Positions 25,857 through 33,879 of a DNA stretch of 64,000 nucleotides are shown piece by piece. This DNA is from Microthrixaceae bacterium. Its GTDB lineage: Bacteria > Actinomycetota > Acidimicrobiia > Acidimicrobiales > Microtrichaceae. The notes beneath the pieces were generated by a model that saw only the letters and a program-made list of their open reading frames with translations, was not told the origin of the DNA and ran no database searches. The translations under genes were made by a program, and so were the position numbers. Numbering within the stretch: the first letter of the stretch is position 1; every line of letters starts with the position of its first letter. Location: the NCBI GenBank assembly GCA_023957995.1, contig JAMLGK010000008.1:62001-126000 (forward strand). Reading direction: 5' to 3'.

Positions 25857-26672
25857 ATGAGCCTCGACGACCCATGGGAACTTGCCTCGGCCGACGCGGA
25901 GTTGCTCCGCGGGAGGCTCGGCACCCCCGATGCCGTCGTGGTGCTCGGATCGGGCTGGGCGGAGGTGGGGACCAGCCTCGGCTCCGTCGAGGCGGAGATG
26001 CCCATGTCGGATCTGGTGGGAGTTCCGCCGCCGACGGTGCTCGGCCATGGTTCCACCGCATCGATGGTGTCGGCCGGGGACCGCAGGGTGCTGGTGATGG
26101 CCGGAAGGGTGCACCTGTACGAGGGCCACGGTGCCCACACGGTCGTCCACGGCGTGCGGACCGCGGTGCTGGCCGGCTGCCGGGACGTGCTTCTCACCAA
26201 TGCCGCCGGCTCCCTGCGCCCCGAGGTGGGCGTGGGCTCTGCGGTGGTTCTCGAGGACCAACTCAACCTGACCGGAGCCAGCCCGCTGGCCGGACCACCA
26301 CCCCCACCTGAGATGGGTGCACGGTTCGCGGACATGACCGATCTGTACGACCCCGATCTGCGGGCCGCGGCCCTGGCCGCCGATCCCCGGGGTGTCGGCG
26401 GGGTCTATGCAGGCCTGTTGGGCGGAGCATTCGAGACACCCGCCGAGATCCGGATGCTCTCGGGTATGGGAGCCGACGTCGTCGGGATGTCGACCGTGCT
26501 GGAGGCGATAGCTGCGCGACACCTCGGAGCGCGCGTGTTCGGCGTCAGCCTGGTCACCAACCTCGCAGCAGGACTGCAGGACACCCTGGACCACGAGGAG
26601 GTCCTGGCTGCCGGCGCAGCATCAGCGGGACATCTGGGAGTGCTCCTACAGGCCGTGCTGGGCGCAGGCTGA
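25857..26672 (+). CDS. Purine nucleoside phosphorylase (PNP type I)
   Basis: Phosphorolyses inosine and guanosine, and the deoxy forms, to base plus (deoxy)ribose 1-phosphate. At 271 residues it has the trimeric PNP signatures: VVLGSGWAEV near 25, phosphate-site GHGSTAS, substrate block GRVHLYEGHG, LTNAAGSLRPEV and GMSTVLEAIAARHLG near 205, then SLVTNLAAG. The ATG at 25857 has AACACT 6 bases before it, matching the leaderless pattern, and gives the normal N-terminus; a longer reading adds 31 uncharacteristic residues. It is first of the nucleoside salvage genes and lies 10 bases before the phosphohexomutase gene. Confidence 0.92.
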   Translation: MSLDDPWELASADAELLRGRLGTPDAVVVLGSGWAEVGTSLGSVEAEMPMSDLVGVPPPTVLGHGSTASMVSAGDRRVLVMAGRVHLYEGHGAHTVVHGVRTAVLAGCRDVLLTNAAGSLRPEVGVGSAVVLEDQLNLTGASPLAGPPPPPEMGARFADMTDLYDPDLRAAALAADPRGVGGVYAGLLGGAFETPAEIRMLSGMGADVVGMSTVLEAIAARHLGARVFGVSLVTNLAAGLQDTLDHEEVLAAGAASAGHLGVLLQAVLGAG

Positions 26673-26682
26673 ACCCGGACCG

Positions 26683-28470
26683 ATGCCGAACCACGAGCGC
26701 AACCCCGACGGCTCAGCGAGGCACCGGGCATCGGCGATGGATCGGGCCCGCCGGTGGCACGCGGCCGACCCCGACCCCGATGACCGCGCCCGGCTGCTCT
26801 CCCTCATCGACGAGCAGGACCGGAGCGCCATCGACGGGCTCTTCGATGGAAGACTGCACTTCGGAACAGCCGGCCTGAGGGCGCCCGTCGGGGTCGGTCC
26901 CAACCGGATGAACCGACTCATGTCGGCGATCACCGCCCTGGCGACGGCGCGGGTGCTCATGGAGCAGGCCGGAACCGACCCCGTGGGACCCGTCGTGGTC
27001 GCCCACGATGCCAGGCGTGGCTCGAGGGAGTTCGCGGCAGAGATCACCGATGCCCTGTGCGCCAGTGGCCTCGATGCGATGACGATCTCCGGGCCGGCGC
27101 CGACCCCATTGGCCGCATTCGCTGTGCGGCACCTGGATGCCTCGGCCGGGATGGTCGTGACGGCCAGCCACAACCCGGCCCGTGACAACGGGATCAAGGT
27201 CTACTGGTCCGACGGTGCGCAGATCGCTCCTCCGGTCGATCGCCAGATCTCCGACGCGATGGACAACCTCTTCGTGGACCTCTGGTCGGGCGGGCAGATC
27301 ATCGGGCCCCACGGTCCCGCCCGCGGCAGCGTGGAGGACCTCGGGAGTGTGGAGGACCTCGGGAGTGTGGAGGACCTCGGGAGTGTGGAGGACCTCGGGA
27401 GTGTGGAGGAGGGGACACCTCTGGTGGAGGCCTACCTCTCCGAGGCCGCGGGACTGCCCCGCAGCGAAGGCCGCCACCCCGTCGTGGTCGCCTACACGGC
27501 CCTGCACGGTGTCGGCGCGGACCTCCTCGAGTTGGCACTCGGACGCATGCAGTCGGTCGAGCTCGTCCAGGTGGCTTCCCAGCGGGAGCCGGACCCCCTG
27601 TTCCCCACCGTGGAGTTCCCCAACCCCGAGGAACCCGGCGCGATGCGTGAGGTGCTGGAACTGGCCGACGCCGTATCGGCCGACCTGGCGATCGCCAATG
27701 ATCCGGATGCCGATCGCCTGGCGATCGCGGCCCCCGCGGAGGAGGGGGGATGGCAGGTCCTCAGCGGTGACGAGACCGGCGCGCTGCTGGCCCATCACCT
27801 GTTCACGCTGACATCGGACATCGATGACCGACTGGTCGCCACGACGGTGGTGTCCTCGAGGCTCCTGGGCTCGATGGCCAGGGCTGACGGGGTTCACTTC
27901 GAGGAAACCCTGACGGGATTCAAGTGGCTCTGCCGTCCCGCACTGGAGCACCCCGAGTGGACCCAGGTGCTCATCTACGAGGAGGCACTGGGCTACGCGA
28001 TCGGTCCACTGGCCCGGGACAAGGACGGGATCACCGCTGCGGTGGTGGCGGTCGACCTGGCACGACAACTGGCGTCATCCGGAAGGACCGTCTGGGACCT
28101 GCTGGACGACCTTGCCGAGCGTCACGGTGCCCATGTGACCGCCAACGGCTCCCGACGCCTCGACGGACCCGACGCCCGTGACCGTTTGGACGGCCTGGCG
28201 GCGGAACTGGTCGCCCACCCACCGACCACACTCGGCGGCAACCGGGTGAGCGACAGCGACCAGCCCGCTGGCGACGTGCTGCGGCTGTGGCTCACAGATG
28301 GCACCAGGGTGGTCCTGCGACCGTCGGGGACCGAACCCAAGTTCAAGTACTACTGCGAGGCCATCGAACCCGTGGGCACCGACCGCGACAGCAGAGCGGC
28401 CCGGCGGAGGGCCCGCCTGAGACTCCGGAGGATCGAGCGCGACCTCGTGGCCCTCTTCGGCTCCGCCTGA
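26683..28470 (+). CDS. Phosphoglucomutase/phosphomannomutase family protein (phosphopentomutase-like role possible)
   Basis: A 595-residue alpha-D-phosphohexomutase. The N-terminus has the FGTAGLRAPVGVGPNRMN block; the catalytic phosphoserine loop is MVVTASHNPARDNGIKVYW near 165; metal-binding NDPDADRLAI lies near 345; a sugar-recognition EEALGYAIG motif and the phosphate-binding RPSGTEPKFKYY follow. This long subfamily includes enzymes acting on glucose 1-phosphate and ribose 1-phosphate. Co-transcription with purine nucleoside phosphorylase makes interconversion of ribose 1- and 5-phosphate attractive (inference). An insertion of four SVEDLG repeats sits in a surface region after domain I. 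Confidence 0.88.
   Translation: MPNHERNPDGSARHRASAMDRARRWHAADPDPDDRARLLSLIDEQDRSAIDGLFDGRLHFGTAGLRAPVGVGPNRMNRLMSAITALATARVLMEQAGTDPVGPVVVAHDARRGSREFAAEITDALCASGLDAMTISGPAPTPLAAFAVRHLDASAGMVVTASHNPARDNGIKVYWSDGAQIAPPVDRQISDAMDNLFVDLWSGGQIIGPHGPARGSVEDLGSVEDLGSVEDLGSVEDLGSVEEGTPLVEAYLSEAAGLPRSEGRHPVVVAYTALHGVGADLLELALGRMQSVELVQVASQREPDPLFPTVEFPNPEEPGAMREVLELADAVSADLAIANDPDADRLAIAAPAEEGGWQVLSGDETGALLAHHLFTLTSDIDDRLVATTVVSSRLLGSMARADGVHFEETLTGFKWLCRPALEHPEWTQVLIYEEALGYAIGPLARDKDGITAAVVAVDLARQLASSGRTVWDLLDDLAERHGAHVTANGSRRLDGPDARDRLDGLAAELVAHPPTTLGGNRVSDSDQPAGDVLRLWLTDGTRVVLRPSGTEPKFKYYCEAIEPVGTDRDSRAARRRARLRLRRIERDLVALFGSA
27331..27410. repeat. 18-bp tandem repeat, four copies plus a partial, inside the phosphohexomutase gene
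   Basis: The unit gtggaggacctcgggagt repeats at 27331, 27349, 27367 and 27385, with a partial copy at 27403. It encodes (V-E-D-L-G-S)4 and keeps the frame. The copies are identical, which implies recent or gene-converted expansion. Confidence 0.95.
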
Positions 28471-28486
28471 GCGTCGGCGGACCAGC

Positions 28487-28500
28487 CTCGACTAGTCGAG
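28487..28500. terminator. 14-bp perfect palindrome between convergent genes
   Basis: CTCGACTAGTCGAG lies between the convergent phosphohexomutase and deoC genes and includes the deoC TAG stop. It could fold as a 5-bp stem with a CTAG loop. There is no T-run, so terminator function is tentative. Confidence 0.3.
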
Positions 28501-29166
28501 CTCCGACAGAATCGACTCGGTGGCCGACAGACCCAGGCGGCTCGCTCCGGCATCGATCATCTCCATGGCCGTGCTGAGATCGCGGATCCCACCAGAAGCC
28601 TTCACCCGTGCTCGACCGCCGACCCGTTCCGACATGAGAGACACCGCCGCCGTGCTGGCTCCACCCGAGGGATGGAACCCGGTCGAGGTCTTGACGAAGT
28701 CGGCCCCACCTGCGAGCGCGGCATCGCATGCAGCCTCGAGTTGCGCCCCGTTCCACAGTGCCGACTCGAGAATCACCTTCAGCACCACATGGGGAACAGC
28801 AGCGCGTACCCGTGCCACATCGGAACTGACCGCCGAGTAGTCGGAGTCGGCCAGGGCGGACAGGTCGGCGACCATGTCGACCTCGCGGGCACCCTGGGCC
28901 ACGACTCCACTCGCTTCGACCGCCTTGGTCTCGCTGAGGTTCGCGCCGTGGGGGAACCCCACGACCGCGCAGACCGGCACACGGCCCACGGCCGATTCCA
29001 CCGCCACGGGGACCATCGCGGGTTGTACGCACACCGACGCGCAGCCGAATCGGATCGCCACGGTCACCGCATCGCGGACCTCCGCGGACGTGGCTTCCGG
29101 GCGCAGCAGGGTGTGGTCGATGAGCGCCGCCAGCGCCGCTCGGGTGGGCTCCCGGTCACCGGTCAT
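28492..29166 (-). CDS. deoC: Deoxyribose-phosphate aldolase
   Basis: Splits deoxyribose 5-phosphate into acetaldehyde and glyceraldehyde 3-phosphate, the last step of deoxynucleoside breakdown. At 224 residues it shows IDHTLLRPEAT near 15, VCAVVGFPHGA, EVDMVADLSAL with the active-site Asp region, FVKTSTGFHPSGGAS and the Schiff-base Lys in RVKASGGIRD near 190. The ATG at 29166 overlaps the stop of the methyltransferase gene (ATGA). It works with the thymidine and purine nucleoside phosphorylases of the same region. Confidence 0.95.
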   Translation of the reverse strand: MTGDREPTRAALAALIDHTLLRPEATSAEVRDAVTVAIRFGCASVCVQPAMVPVAVESAVGRVPVCAVVGFPHGANLSETKAVEASGVVAQGAREVDMVADLSALADSDYSAVSSDVARVRAAVPHVVLKVILESALWNGAQLEAACDAALAGGADFVKTSTGFHPSGGASTAAVSLMSERVGGRARVKASGGIRDLSTAMEMIDAGASRLGLSATESILSELD

Positions 29167-30101
29167 CGGACATCCCAGGAACGTCGGGCGATGACGATCA
29201 TCTTGTTGGTCATCCCCAGTGCGTTCATGGAGCGATCGAGGGGCCCGTACAGACGACCCATCGTGAGTCCCCGGCCACCCTCGCTCATGTGGTCGAACTG
29301 ACTGCGCATCTTCGCGTTGGGAGAGCGCATCGCCATGTCGGTCATGAAGTCCAGGCCTTCGGCTTCCAACAGGTGGCGTAGCCCGGCCACCGAGAAGTAG
29401 GTGCGGTGGTCCGCGAAGTAGAGGACGTCGCTGTAGCGGATCGGCTCCACCACCTTGCGGACCGCGATCGCCGCCGGCCGAAGGGGAAACGCCACGTCGG
29501 GGGTCTCGAGCACCATGAGACCACCCGGACGCAGCAGTGGCACCAGATCCCTCACCGCGGTGGCCGGATCGACGAGGTGCTCGATCACGTCCCACATCGT
29601 GATCAGGTCGAGCGAGCCCGGTTCGATGGCCGAGGCCATCTCCTCCAGTTCGTACACGACCAGACCCCGGGCGCGGGCCGCGCCGATCGCCTCCTCGTCG
29701 ACCTCCGCGCCCACCGCGTCGAGGCCCCGGTCCACGGCCCAGCTCGCGAAGTTGCCGATCCCGCACCCCACGTCGAGCGAACGGTGGATCGTCGAGGTGT
29801 ACTTGGACGACTCCGCGAGGACGTCCGCGTAGCGCTGTGAGTACTCGGCGCGCGATTCCTCGTTGCCGTACGCCTCGAACTTGTAGTCGTCCCAGTAGTG
29901 GCCGTCATGGGGCCGCCCGTCGGGACGCAACACGAGGAACTCGGTGCGGCACTCGACACAGCGGTACAGGTCGTAGTCGTCGACGCGGTACCGACGGCTG
30001 CGAGCTGTACCGCCACACGCCGGGCAGGTAGGCACGCCGTCGACCAGCCGGGGATCATCTGGCCGGCGATCATCTGGTTGTGCCACATCGATCTCGGTCA
30101 T
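29163..30101 (-). CDS. SAM-dependent methyltransferase with N-terminal zinc ribbon
   Basis: A 312-residue protein. A CxxC pair near residue 25 (TCPACGG) and another near 47 (YRCVECRTEF) form a zinc ribbon. They are followed by a UbiG-like class I methyltransferase: RSLDVGCGIGNFASWAVDRG near 108, an acidic DAVGAEVDEEA strand, and ITMWDVIEHLVDP. This architecture is common in methyltransferases acting on sugars in surface-glycan clusters; the substrate here is unknown. The ATG at 30101 has GGAGGA 7 bases upstream. It lies between adenosine deaminase and deoC and is translationally coupled to deoC, so it may have been inserted into a salvage operon. Confidence 0.82.
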   Translation of the reverse strand: MTEIDVAQPDDRRPDDPRLVDGVPTCPACGGTARSRRYRVDDYDLYRCVECRTEFLVLRPDGRPHDGHYWDDYKFEAYGNEESRAEYSQRYADVLAESSKYTSTIHRSLDVGCGIGNFASWAVDRGLDAVGAEVDEEAIGAARARGLVVYELEEMASAIEPGSLDLITMWDVIEHLVDPATAVRDLVPLLRPGGLMVLETPDVAFPLRPAAIAVRKVVEPIRYSDVLYFADHRTYFSVAGLRHLLEAEGLDFMTDMAMRSPNAKMRSQFDHMSEGGRGLTMGRLYGPLDRSMNALGMTNKMIVIARRSWDVR

Positions 30102-30159
30102 GTGCGCTTCCTCCGCTCCGGAACCGGTGTTCTCAGCATCGGGCACGCCCTGGCGCCCA

Positions 30160-31248
30160 TCACGCACCGCCGGCACCGAGGGCACGGTAGGTCGGCTTGA
30201 TCACGTCGTCGATCAGCGCCAGACGTTCGTCGAAGTGCACGAAGGCCGATTTCATGGCGTTCACGGTCAGCCACTGCATGGCCGCGAGGTCGACGCCGTG
30301 GTGTTCGGCCAGGAGCAGGAACTCGTCGGAGAGTGACACTCCGCTCATCAGCCGGTTGTCGGTGTTGACCGTGACCCGGAACCGCAGGTCCATCAACACC
30401 CCGATCGGGTGTTCCTGGATCGATGGAGCGGCGCCGGTGTGCACGTTCGAGGAGGGACACATCTCGAGTGGCACCCGCCGGTCGCGCACGTAGTTGGCGA
30501 GCGTGCCCAGAACCGGCCCCGCCTCGGTGATCTCGATGTCGTCCACGATGCGTACGCCGTGGCCGAGACGTTCCGCACCGCACCAGCCCAGGGCCTCGGA
30601 GATGGACGGGAGCCCGAATGCCTCGCCTGCGTGGATCGTCGAGTGGAAGTGAGCCCGGCGGATGCGGTCGAAGGCGTCCATGTGACGACTGGGTGGGTGA
30701 CCGGCCTCCGCGCCGGCGATGTCGAAACCGACCACCCCGTGATGACGGTGCCGAAGCGCCAGCTCTGCGATCTCCGAGGACCTCGCGGCGGTGCGCATGG
30801 CGGTCACGAGGAGCCTGACCATCACCGGTGATCCGGCCGCAGCGGCCGCCACCTCGCCCTCGGCGAAGCCCTCCAGGATCGCCACCACGACGTCGTCGAG
30901 CTCCATTCCGGCTTCGGTGCACAGCTCGGGTGCCATCCTCACCTCGGCATAGACCACGCCATCGGCCGCGAGGTCCTCCACGCACTCGCGAGACACCCGG
31001 CGGATCGCTTCGGGGTGCTGCATCACGCCGACGGTGTGCGCGAAGGTCTGCAGGTAGAGCTCCAGATCGCGGCGGTTGGCCCCTCTGCGCACCAGTGATG
31101 CCAGCTCGTCGGGGTCGGTGCTCGGCAGATCGGGGTACCCGTACTCCGCGGCCAGCTCGATGACCGTGCCCGGACGAACCCCGCCGTCGAGGTGATCGTG
31201 CAGGAGCACCTTGGGGGCGGCCACGACGAGGTCCCGATTGAGTTCCAC
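30160..31248 (-). CDS. add: Adenosine deaminase
   Basis: Converts adenosine and deoxyadenosine to inosine forms for the purine nucleoside phosphorylase. The 362-residue TIM barrel has zinc ligands in LLHDHLDGG (residues about 16-24), the HAGEA motif near 220, RLGHGVRI near 250, the SNVHTGA block and NTDNRLMSG near 305. The GTG at 31248 is preceded by TACGGT at 6 bases, the leaderless layout, and removes 41 unconserved residues present in the longest reading. It is divergent from the HAD phosphatase gene. Confidence 0.93.
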   Translation of the reverse strand: MELNRDLVVAAPKVLLHDHLDGGVRPGTVIELAAEYGYPDLPSTDPDELASLVRRGANRRDLELYLQTFAHTVGVMQHPEAIRRVSRECVEDLAADGVVYAEVRMAPELCTEAGMELDDVVVAILEGFAEGEVAAAAAGSPVMVRLLVTAMRTAARSSEIAELALRHRHHGVVGFDIAGAEAGHPPSRHMDAFDRIRRAHFHSTIHAGEAFGLPSISEALGWCGAERLGHGVRIVDDIEITEAGPVLGTLANYVRDRRVPLEMCPSSNVHTGAAPSIQEHPIGVLMDLRFRVTVNTDNRLMSGVSLSDEFLLLAEHHGVDLAAMQWLTVNAMKSAFVHFDERLALIDDVIKPTYRALGAGGA

Positions 31249-31254
31249 GACCTC

Positions 31255-31260
31255 ACCGTA
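31255..31260 (-). promoter_or_regulatory. -10 box TACGGT, candidate leaderless promoter of add
   Basis: Minus-strand TACGGT followed by GAGGTC and the GTG start. GAGG could also act as a weak ribosome site, so both modes are possible. Confidence 0.4.
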
Positions 31261-31309
31261 CCGTGACCGCACAGCTCCCACCCCGGGGGATCGCCCGGAG
31301 CGGCGCGGG

Positions 31310-31315
31310 TAGCGT
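31310..31315 (+). promoter_or_regulatory. -10 box TAGCGT, candidate leaderless promoter of the HAD gene
   Basis: TAGCGT, 6 bases, then the ATG at 31322, with no Shine-Dalgarno. Confidence 0.5.
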
Positions 31316-31321
31316 TGGACG

Positions 31322-32035
31322 ATGGCAGCACACGGCTCGGGCCTGCTCGTCGGGTTGGACGGAGATGACACGCTCTGGCACAGCGAGAGTCACTTCATCA
31401 CCACCACCGAGAGACTCGGTGACCTCCTGGCCGGATACCTCGATGACGACGCCTCTCACGAGGACCACCTGATCGAGGTGGAACGCAGGAACCTGGCGCG
31501 CTTCGGCTACGGCGTCAAGGCGTTCACGCTGTCGATGATCGAGACCGCGGTGGAGGTGTCCGGTGGACGTGTCACCGGATCGGAGGTGCAGAGGATCCTC
31601 GACTGGTCGAAGGAACTGATGGACCATCCGGTGGAGCTGCTCGACGGTGTGGTCGAGACCGTCGGGTCCCTTGCAGAACAGCACGACCTCGTGTTGGTGA
31701 CCAAGGGGGACCTGCTCCACCAGGAGTCGAAGGTGGCCCGTTCGGGGCTGACCGAGCTGTTCGACGGGATACACATCGTCTCGGAGAAGGATCCCGACAC
31801 CTACCGGCGGGTACTCGAGGCCCACGGCACCCGGCCCGACAGCTTCGTCATGGTCGGCAACTCCGTGCGTTCTGACGTGCAGCCGGTCCTACAGCTCGGA
31901 GGTACCGGGATCCACGTTCCGTACCACACGACCTGGGCGCTGGAGCTGGTGGAGAACGACGATGCCGGTGGTTACGAACGGGTGGAACGGATCGCGGATG
32001 TGCCCGGAGTGCTGGAGCGCCTGGCCGGTACATGA
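31322..32035 (+). CDS. HAD-family hydrolase (phosphatase)
   Basis: A 237-residue HAD-like phosphatase. Motif I is GLDGDDTLWHS near residue 12, containing the DxDxT nucleophile pattern. Motif II Thr lies in LVLVTKGDLLHQ near 122, motif III Lys in the IVSEKDPDTY region and motif IV in FVMVGNSVRSDVQP near 180. A helical cap occupies about 20-95. Many such enzymes remove phosphate from nucleotides or sugar phosphates, and the neighbours fit a nucleotidase role (inference). Its stop codon lies in a 13-bp tandem repeat that carries TGA into all three frames. Confidence 0.85.
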   Translation: MAAHGSGLLVGLDGDDTLWHSESHFITTTERLGDLLAGYLDDDASHEDHLIEVERRNLARFGYGVKAFTLSMIETAVEVSGGRVTGSEVQRILDWSKELMDHPVELLDGVVETVGSLAEQHDLVLVTKGDLLHQESKVARSGLTELFDGIHIVSEKDPDTYRRVLEAHGTRPDSFVMVGNSVRSDVQPVLQLGGTGIHVPYHTTWALELVENDDAGGYERVERIADVPGVLERLAGT

Positions 32036-32063
32036 GACCGCTACATGAGACCGGTACATGAGG
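32027..32063. repeat. 13-bp tandem repeat at the HAD gene stop codon
   Basis: Units ggtacatgagacc (32027-32039), gctacatgagacc (32040-32052) and partial ggtacatgagg. The TGA in each falls 13 bases apart, so the three copies put a stop in all three frames. Confidence 0.85.
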
Positions 32064-32076
32064 AGGCCCGGCACGT

Positions 32077-32091
32077 CGGTCGGGTCGACCG
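32077..32091. terminator. Short hairpin between convergent HAD and upp genes
   Basis: CGGTCG-GGT-CGACCG forms a 6-bp stem with a 3-base loop, 1 base before the upp stop. There is no T-run on either strand; it is a weak bidirectional terminator candidate. Confidence 0.35.
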
Positions 32092-32092
32092 C

Positions 32093-32734
32093 TCAGACGG
32101 TGCCGAAGATCCTGTCGCCCGCATCGCCGAGGCCGGGCACGATGTACCGGTTCTCGTCGAGCCGGTCATCGAGTGCCGCGAGGAAGATGGGCACGTCCGG
32201 ATGCGCGGCGCGCACGGTCGCTATCCCCTCGGGACAGCCGACGATGCAGAGGAGTCGTACATCGGTGGCACCCGCCTCGGCGAGCTGGCTCAGTGCGTGC
32301 GCCGCGCTGCCACCGGTGGCGAGCATTGGGTCGACCACGAGCACGGCGCGGTCCGCGATCCGGTCCGGAAGCTTGGCGTAGTAGTCGACCGGTTCGTGTG
32401 TGGTCGGGTCGCGGTACATCCCGAGATGGCCGACCGCGGCGTGGGGAATCAGTTCCAGAACCGCATCGACCATGACCAGGCCGGCGCGGAGGATGCCCAC
32501 CACTGCGGGTTCGGGCGACGGCAGACGCCGGGCGTGTGCGGTGCCTATCGGCGTGCGGACCTCGGTCGGAACGGTCGGCAGGTCAGCTGTGGCCTCATAG
32601 GCGGCCAGCAGGGTGATCTCGCGGGCCAACCTGCGGAACTCCCCGTGGGGGGTGTCCGCGTCGCGGAGGATGGAGAGCTTGTGCGCGACCAGCGGGTGGT
32701 CGACGACGTGCACGCCGACGGGGGCTTCAGCCAC
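32093..32734 (-). CDS. upp: Uracil phosphoribosyltransferase
   Basis: Salvages uracil to UMP with PRPP. The 213-residue length is normal. Visible are the N-terminal VHVVDHPLVAHKLSILRD, GILRAGLVMVDAVLELIPHA, the PRPP loop VLVVDPMLATGGSAAHAL near 130 and the C-terminal uracil-binding YIVPGLGDAGDRIFG. The GTG at 32734 overlaps the end of the upstream PfkB kinase gene by 8 bases, so the two are coupled. It completes pyrimidine salvage with cytidine deaminase and the pyrimidine phosphorylase about 7 kb away. Confidence 0.95.
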   Translation of the reverse strand: MAEAPVGVHVVDHPLVAHKLSILRDADTPHGEFRRLAREITLLAAYEATADLPTVPTEVRTPIGTAHARRLPSPEPAVVGILRAGLVMVDAVLELIPHAAVGHLGMYRDPTTHEPVDYYAKLPDRIADRAVLVVDPMLATGGSAAHALSQLAEAGATDVRLLCIVGCPEGIATVRAAHPDVPIFLAALDDRLDENRYIVPGLGDAGDRIFGTV

Positions 32735-33740
32735 CGAGCACCGCCGCAGACTGTGCGGCGAGGTCGCCCTCGGGTCGAGCGCCCAGGTGCGAGATCACCT
32801 CCGAGGCCGCCAGCGAACCCAGTCGACCGCAGTCCTGCAGATCCGCCCCACGGCTGAAGCCGTGCAGGAAGCCCGAGGCGTAGAGGTCACCCGCTCCGGT
32901 GGTGTCGACGAGCTCGTCGATCGGCTCCGCCGGAATCTCGATCACCCTGTCCGCTGTGGCCACCACCGATCCCTTCGCCGAGCGGGTGAGCGCTGCGACC
33001 TCGACGTGCTCGCGGACCCTGGAGAGCGCGACGTCGAAGTCATCGGTGCCGTACAGGGCCAGGATCTCCGCCTCGTTGGCGAACAACAGGTCGACGTGGT
33101 TCTCGACGAGATCCAGGAACGCGTCGTGATGACGCTCCACACAGAATCCGTCCGACAGCGTCGCCGAGACCACCCGGCCGGCCTCGTGCGCGTACCGGGC
33201 GGCGACCCGGAACGCCTCCTGAGCCTCCGGAGGATCGAACAGGTACCCCTCGAGATACAACACCGAAGCCCGCGCGATGCGGTGCTCATCCACGTCGTCG
33301 GGACCGAGGTGCACCGAGGCCCCGAGATAGGTGTTCATGGTGCGTTGCGCGTCGGGGGTCACCAGGATGAGGCAGCAGCCCGTCGCCGGACCGGCGGCGG
33401 CCAGGGGTACCTCGTAGGTCACGCCGGTCGCCCGGATGTCGTGGGCGAAGACGTGTCCGAGCTGGTCGTCGCGTACCTTCCCCAGGTACTCCGCACGACC
33501 TCCCATGGCAGCGACGCCGACCATCGTGTTGGCAGCCGAACCCCCCGAGATCTCCACGGCGGGACCGGTCAGGTCGTAGATCTCGCCGGCCCGCTCCTCG
33601 TCGATGAGGGTCATCGCCCCCTTGGACACCCCGAGGGAATCGATGAACTCCTCGCTCTCGTGGCTGAGGACGTCGACGAGGGCATTGCCGATTCCGACGA
33701 CGTCCACGTCCGCGTTTGATGGGTCCAGAGGTGCTCGCAC
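32727..33740 (-). CDS. PfkB-family kinase, adenosine kinase-like
   Basis: A 337-residue ribokinase-fold enzyme. It begins VVGIGNALVDVLS, has GGSAANTMVGVAAMGG near 70, the mid-domain NEAEILALYG near 225 and the anion-hole/catalytic DTTGAGDLYASGFLHG near 290. The GGSAANT and GAGDLYASGFL forms resemble the adenosine kinase/sugar kinase branch rather than ribokinase, and the salvage genes around it support nucleoside phosphorylation (inference). The GTG start at 33740 has TAGCCT 7 bases upstream; longer readings extend into the divergent BMP gene. Confidence 0.87.
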   Translation of the reverse strand: MRAPLDPSNADVDVVGIGNALVDVLSHESEEFIDSLGVSKGAMTLIDEERAGEIYDLTGPAVEISGGSAANTMVGVAAMGGRAEYLGKVRDDQLGHVFAHDIRATGVTYEVPLAAAGPATGCCLILVTPDAQRTMNTYLGASVHLGPDDVDEHRIARASVLYLEGYLFDPPEAQEAFRVAARYAHEAGRVVSATLSDGFCVERHHDAFLDLVENHVDLLFANEAEILALYGTDDFDVALSRVREHVEVAALTRSAKGSVVATADRVIEIPAEPIDELVDTTGAGDLYASGFLHGFSRGADLQDCGRLGSLAASEVISHLGARPEGDLAAQSAAVLGG

Positions 33741-33747
33741 GCCGCAG

Positions 33748-33753
33748 AGGCTA
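33748..33753 (-). promoter_or_regulatory. -10 box TAGCCT, candidate leaderless promoter of the PfkB kinase
   Basis: Minus-strand TAGCCT ends 7 bases before the GTG at 33740. No Shine-Dalgarno is present. Confidence 0.45.
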
Positions 33754-33763
33754 AGGATCACCG

Positions 33764-33775
33764 GTGTCCGGACAC
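33764..33775. promoter_or_regulatory. 12-bp perfect palindrome GTGTCCGGACAC, candidate operator
   Basis: It sits in the divergent region between the PfkB kinase and the nucleoside transporter operon, 11 bases upstream of the kinase -10 box and about 50 bases upstream of the transporter -10 candidate. It is a plausible site for a regulator of nucleoside uptake. Confidence 0.4.
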
Positions 33776-33806
33776 AACTGCCGCACGCTTGGGGCATCCT
33801 CTGCCG

Positions 33807-33832
33807 CACCGCATCCCGCGGTGAACTACTGT
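33807..33832 (+). promoter_or_regulatory. Candidate promoter of the BMP nucleoside transporter operon
   Basis: TACTGT (33827-33832) is a possible -10, followed by a leader of about 40 bases. Immediately upstream an inverted repeat CACCGC-ATCCC-GCGGTG (33807-33823) overlaps where a -35 would be, so it may be an operator. Confidence 0.35.
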
Positions 33833-33879
33833 GCGCCCACGCCGCCCACGCGGCCCGGAACCCGATGGAGGTAACTGCT

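Noticed and set aside
27331-27410. CRISPR-like or regulatory repeat array
   Set aside because: The units are contiguous with no spacers and encode an in-frame peptide repeat in a phosphohexomutase.
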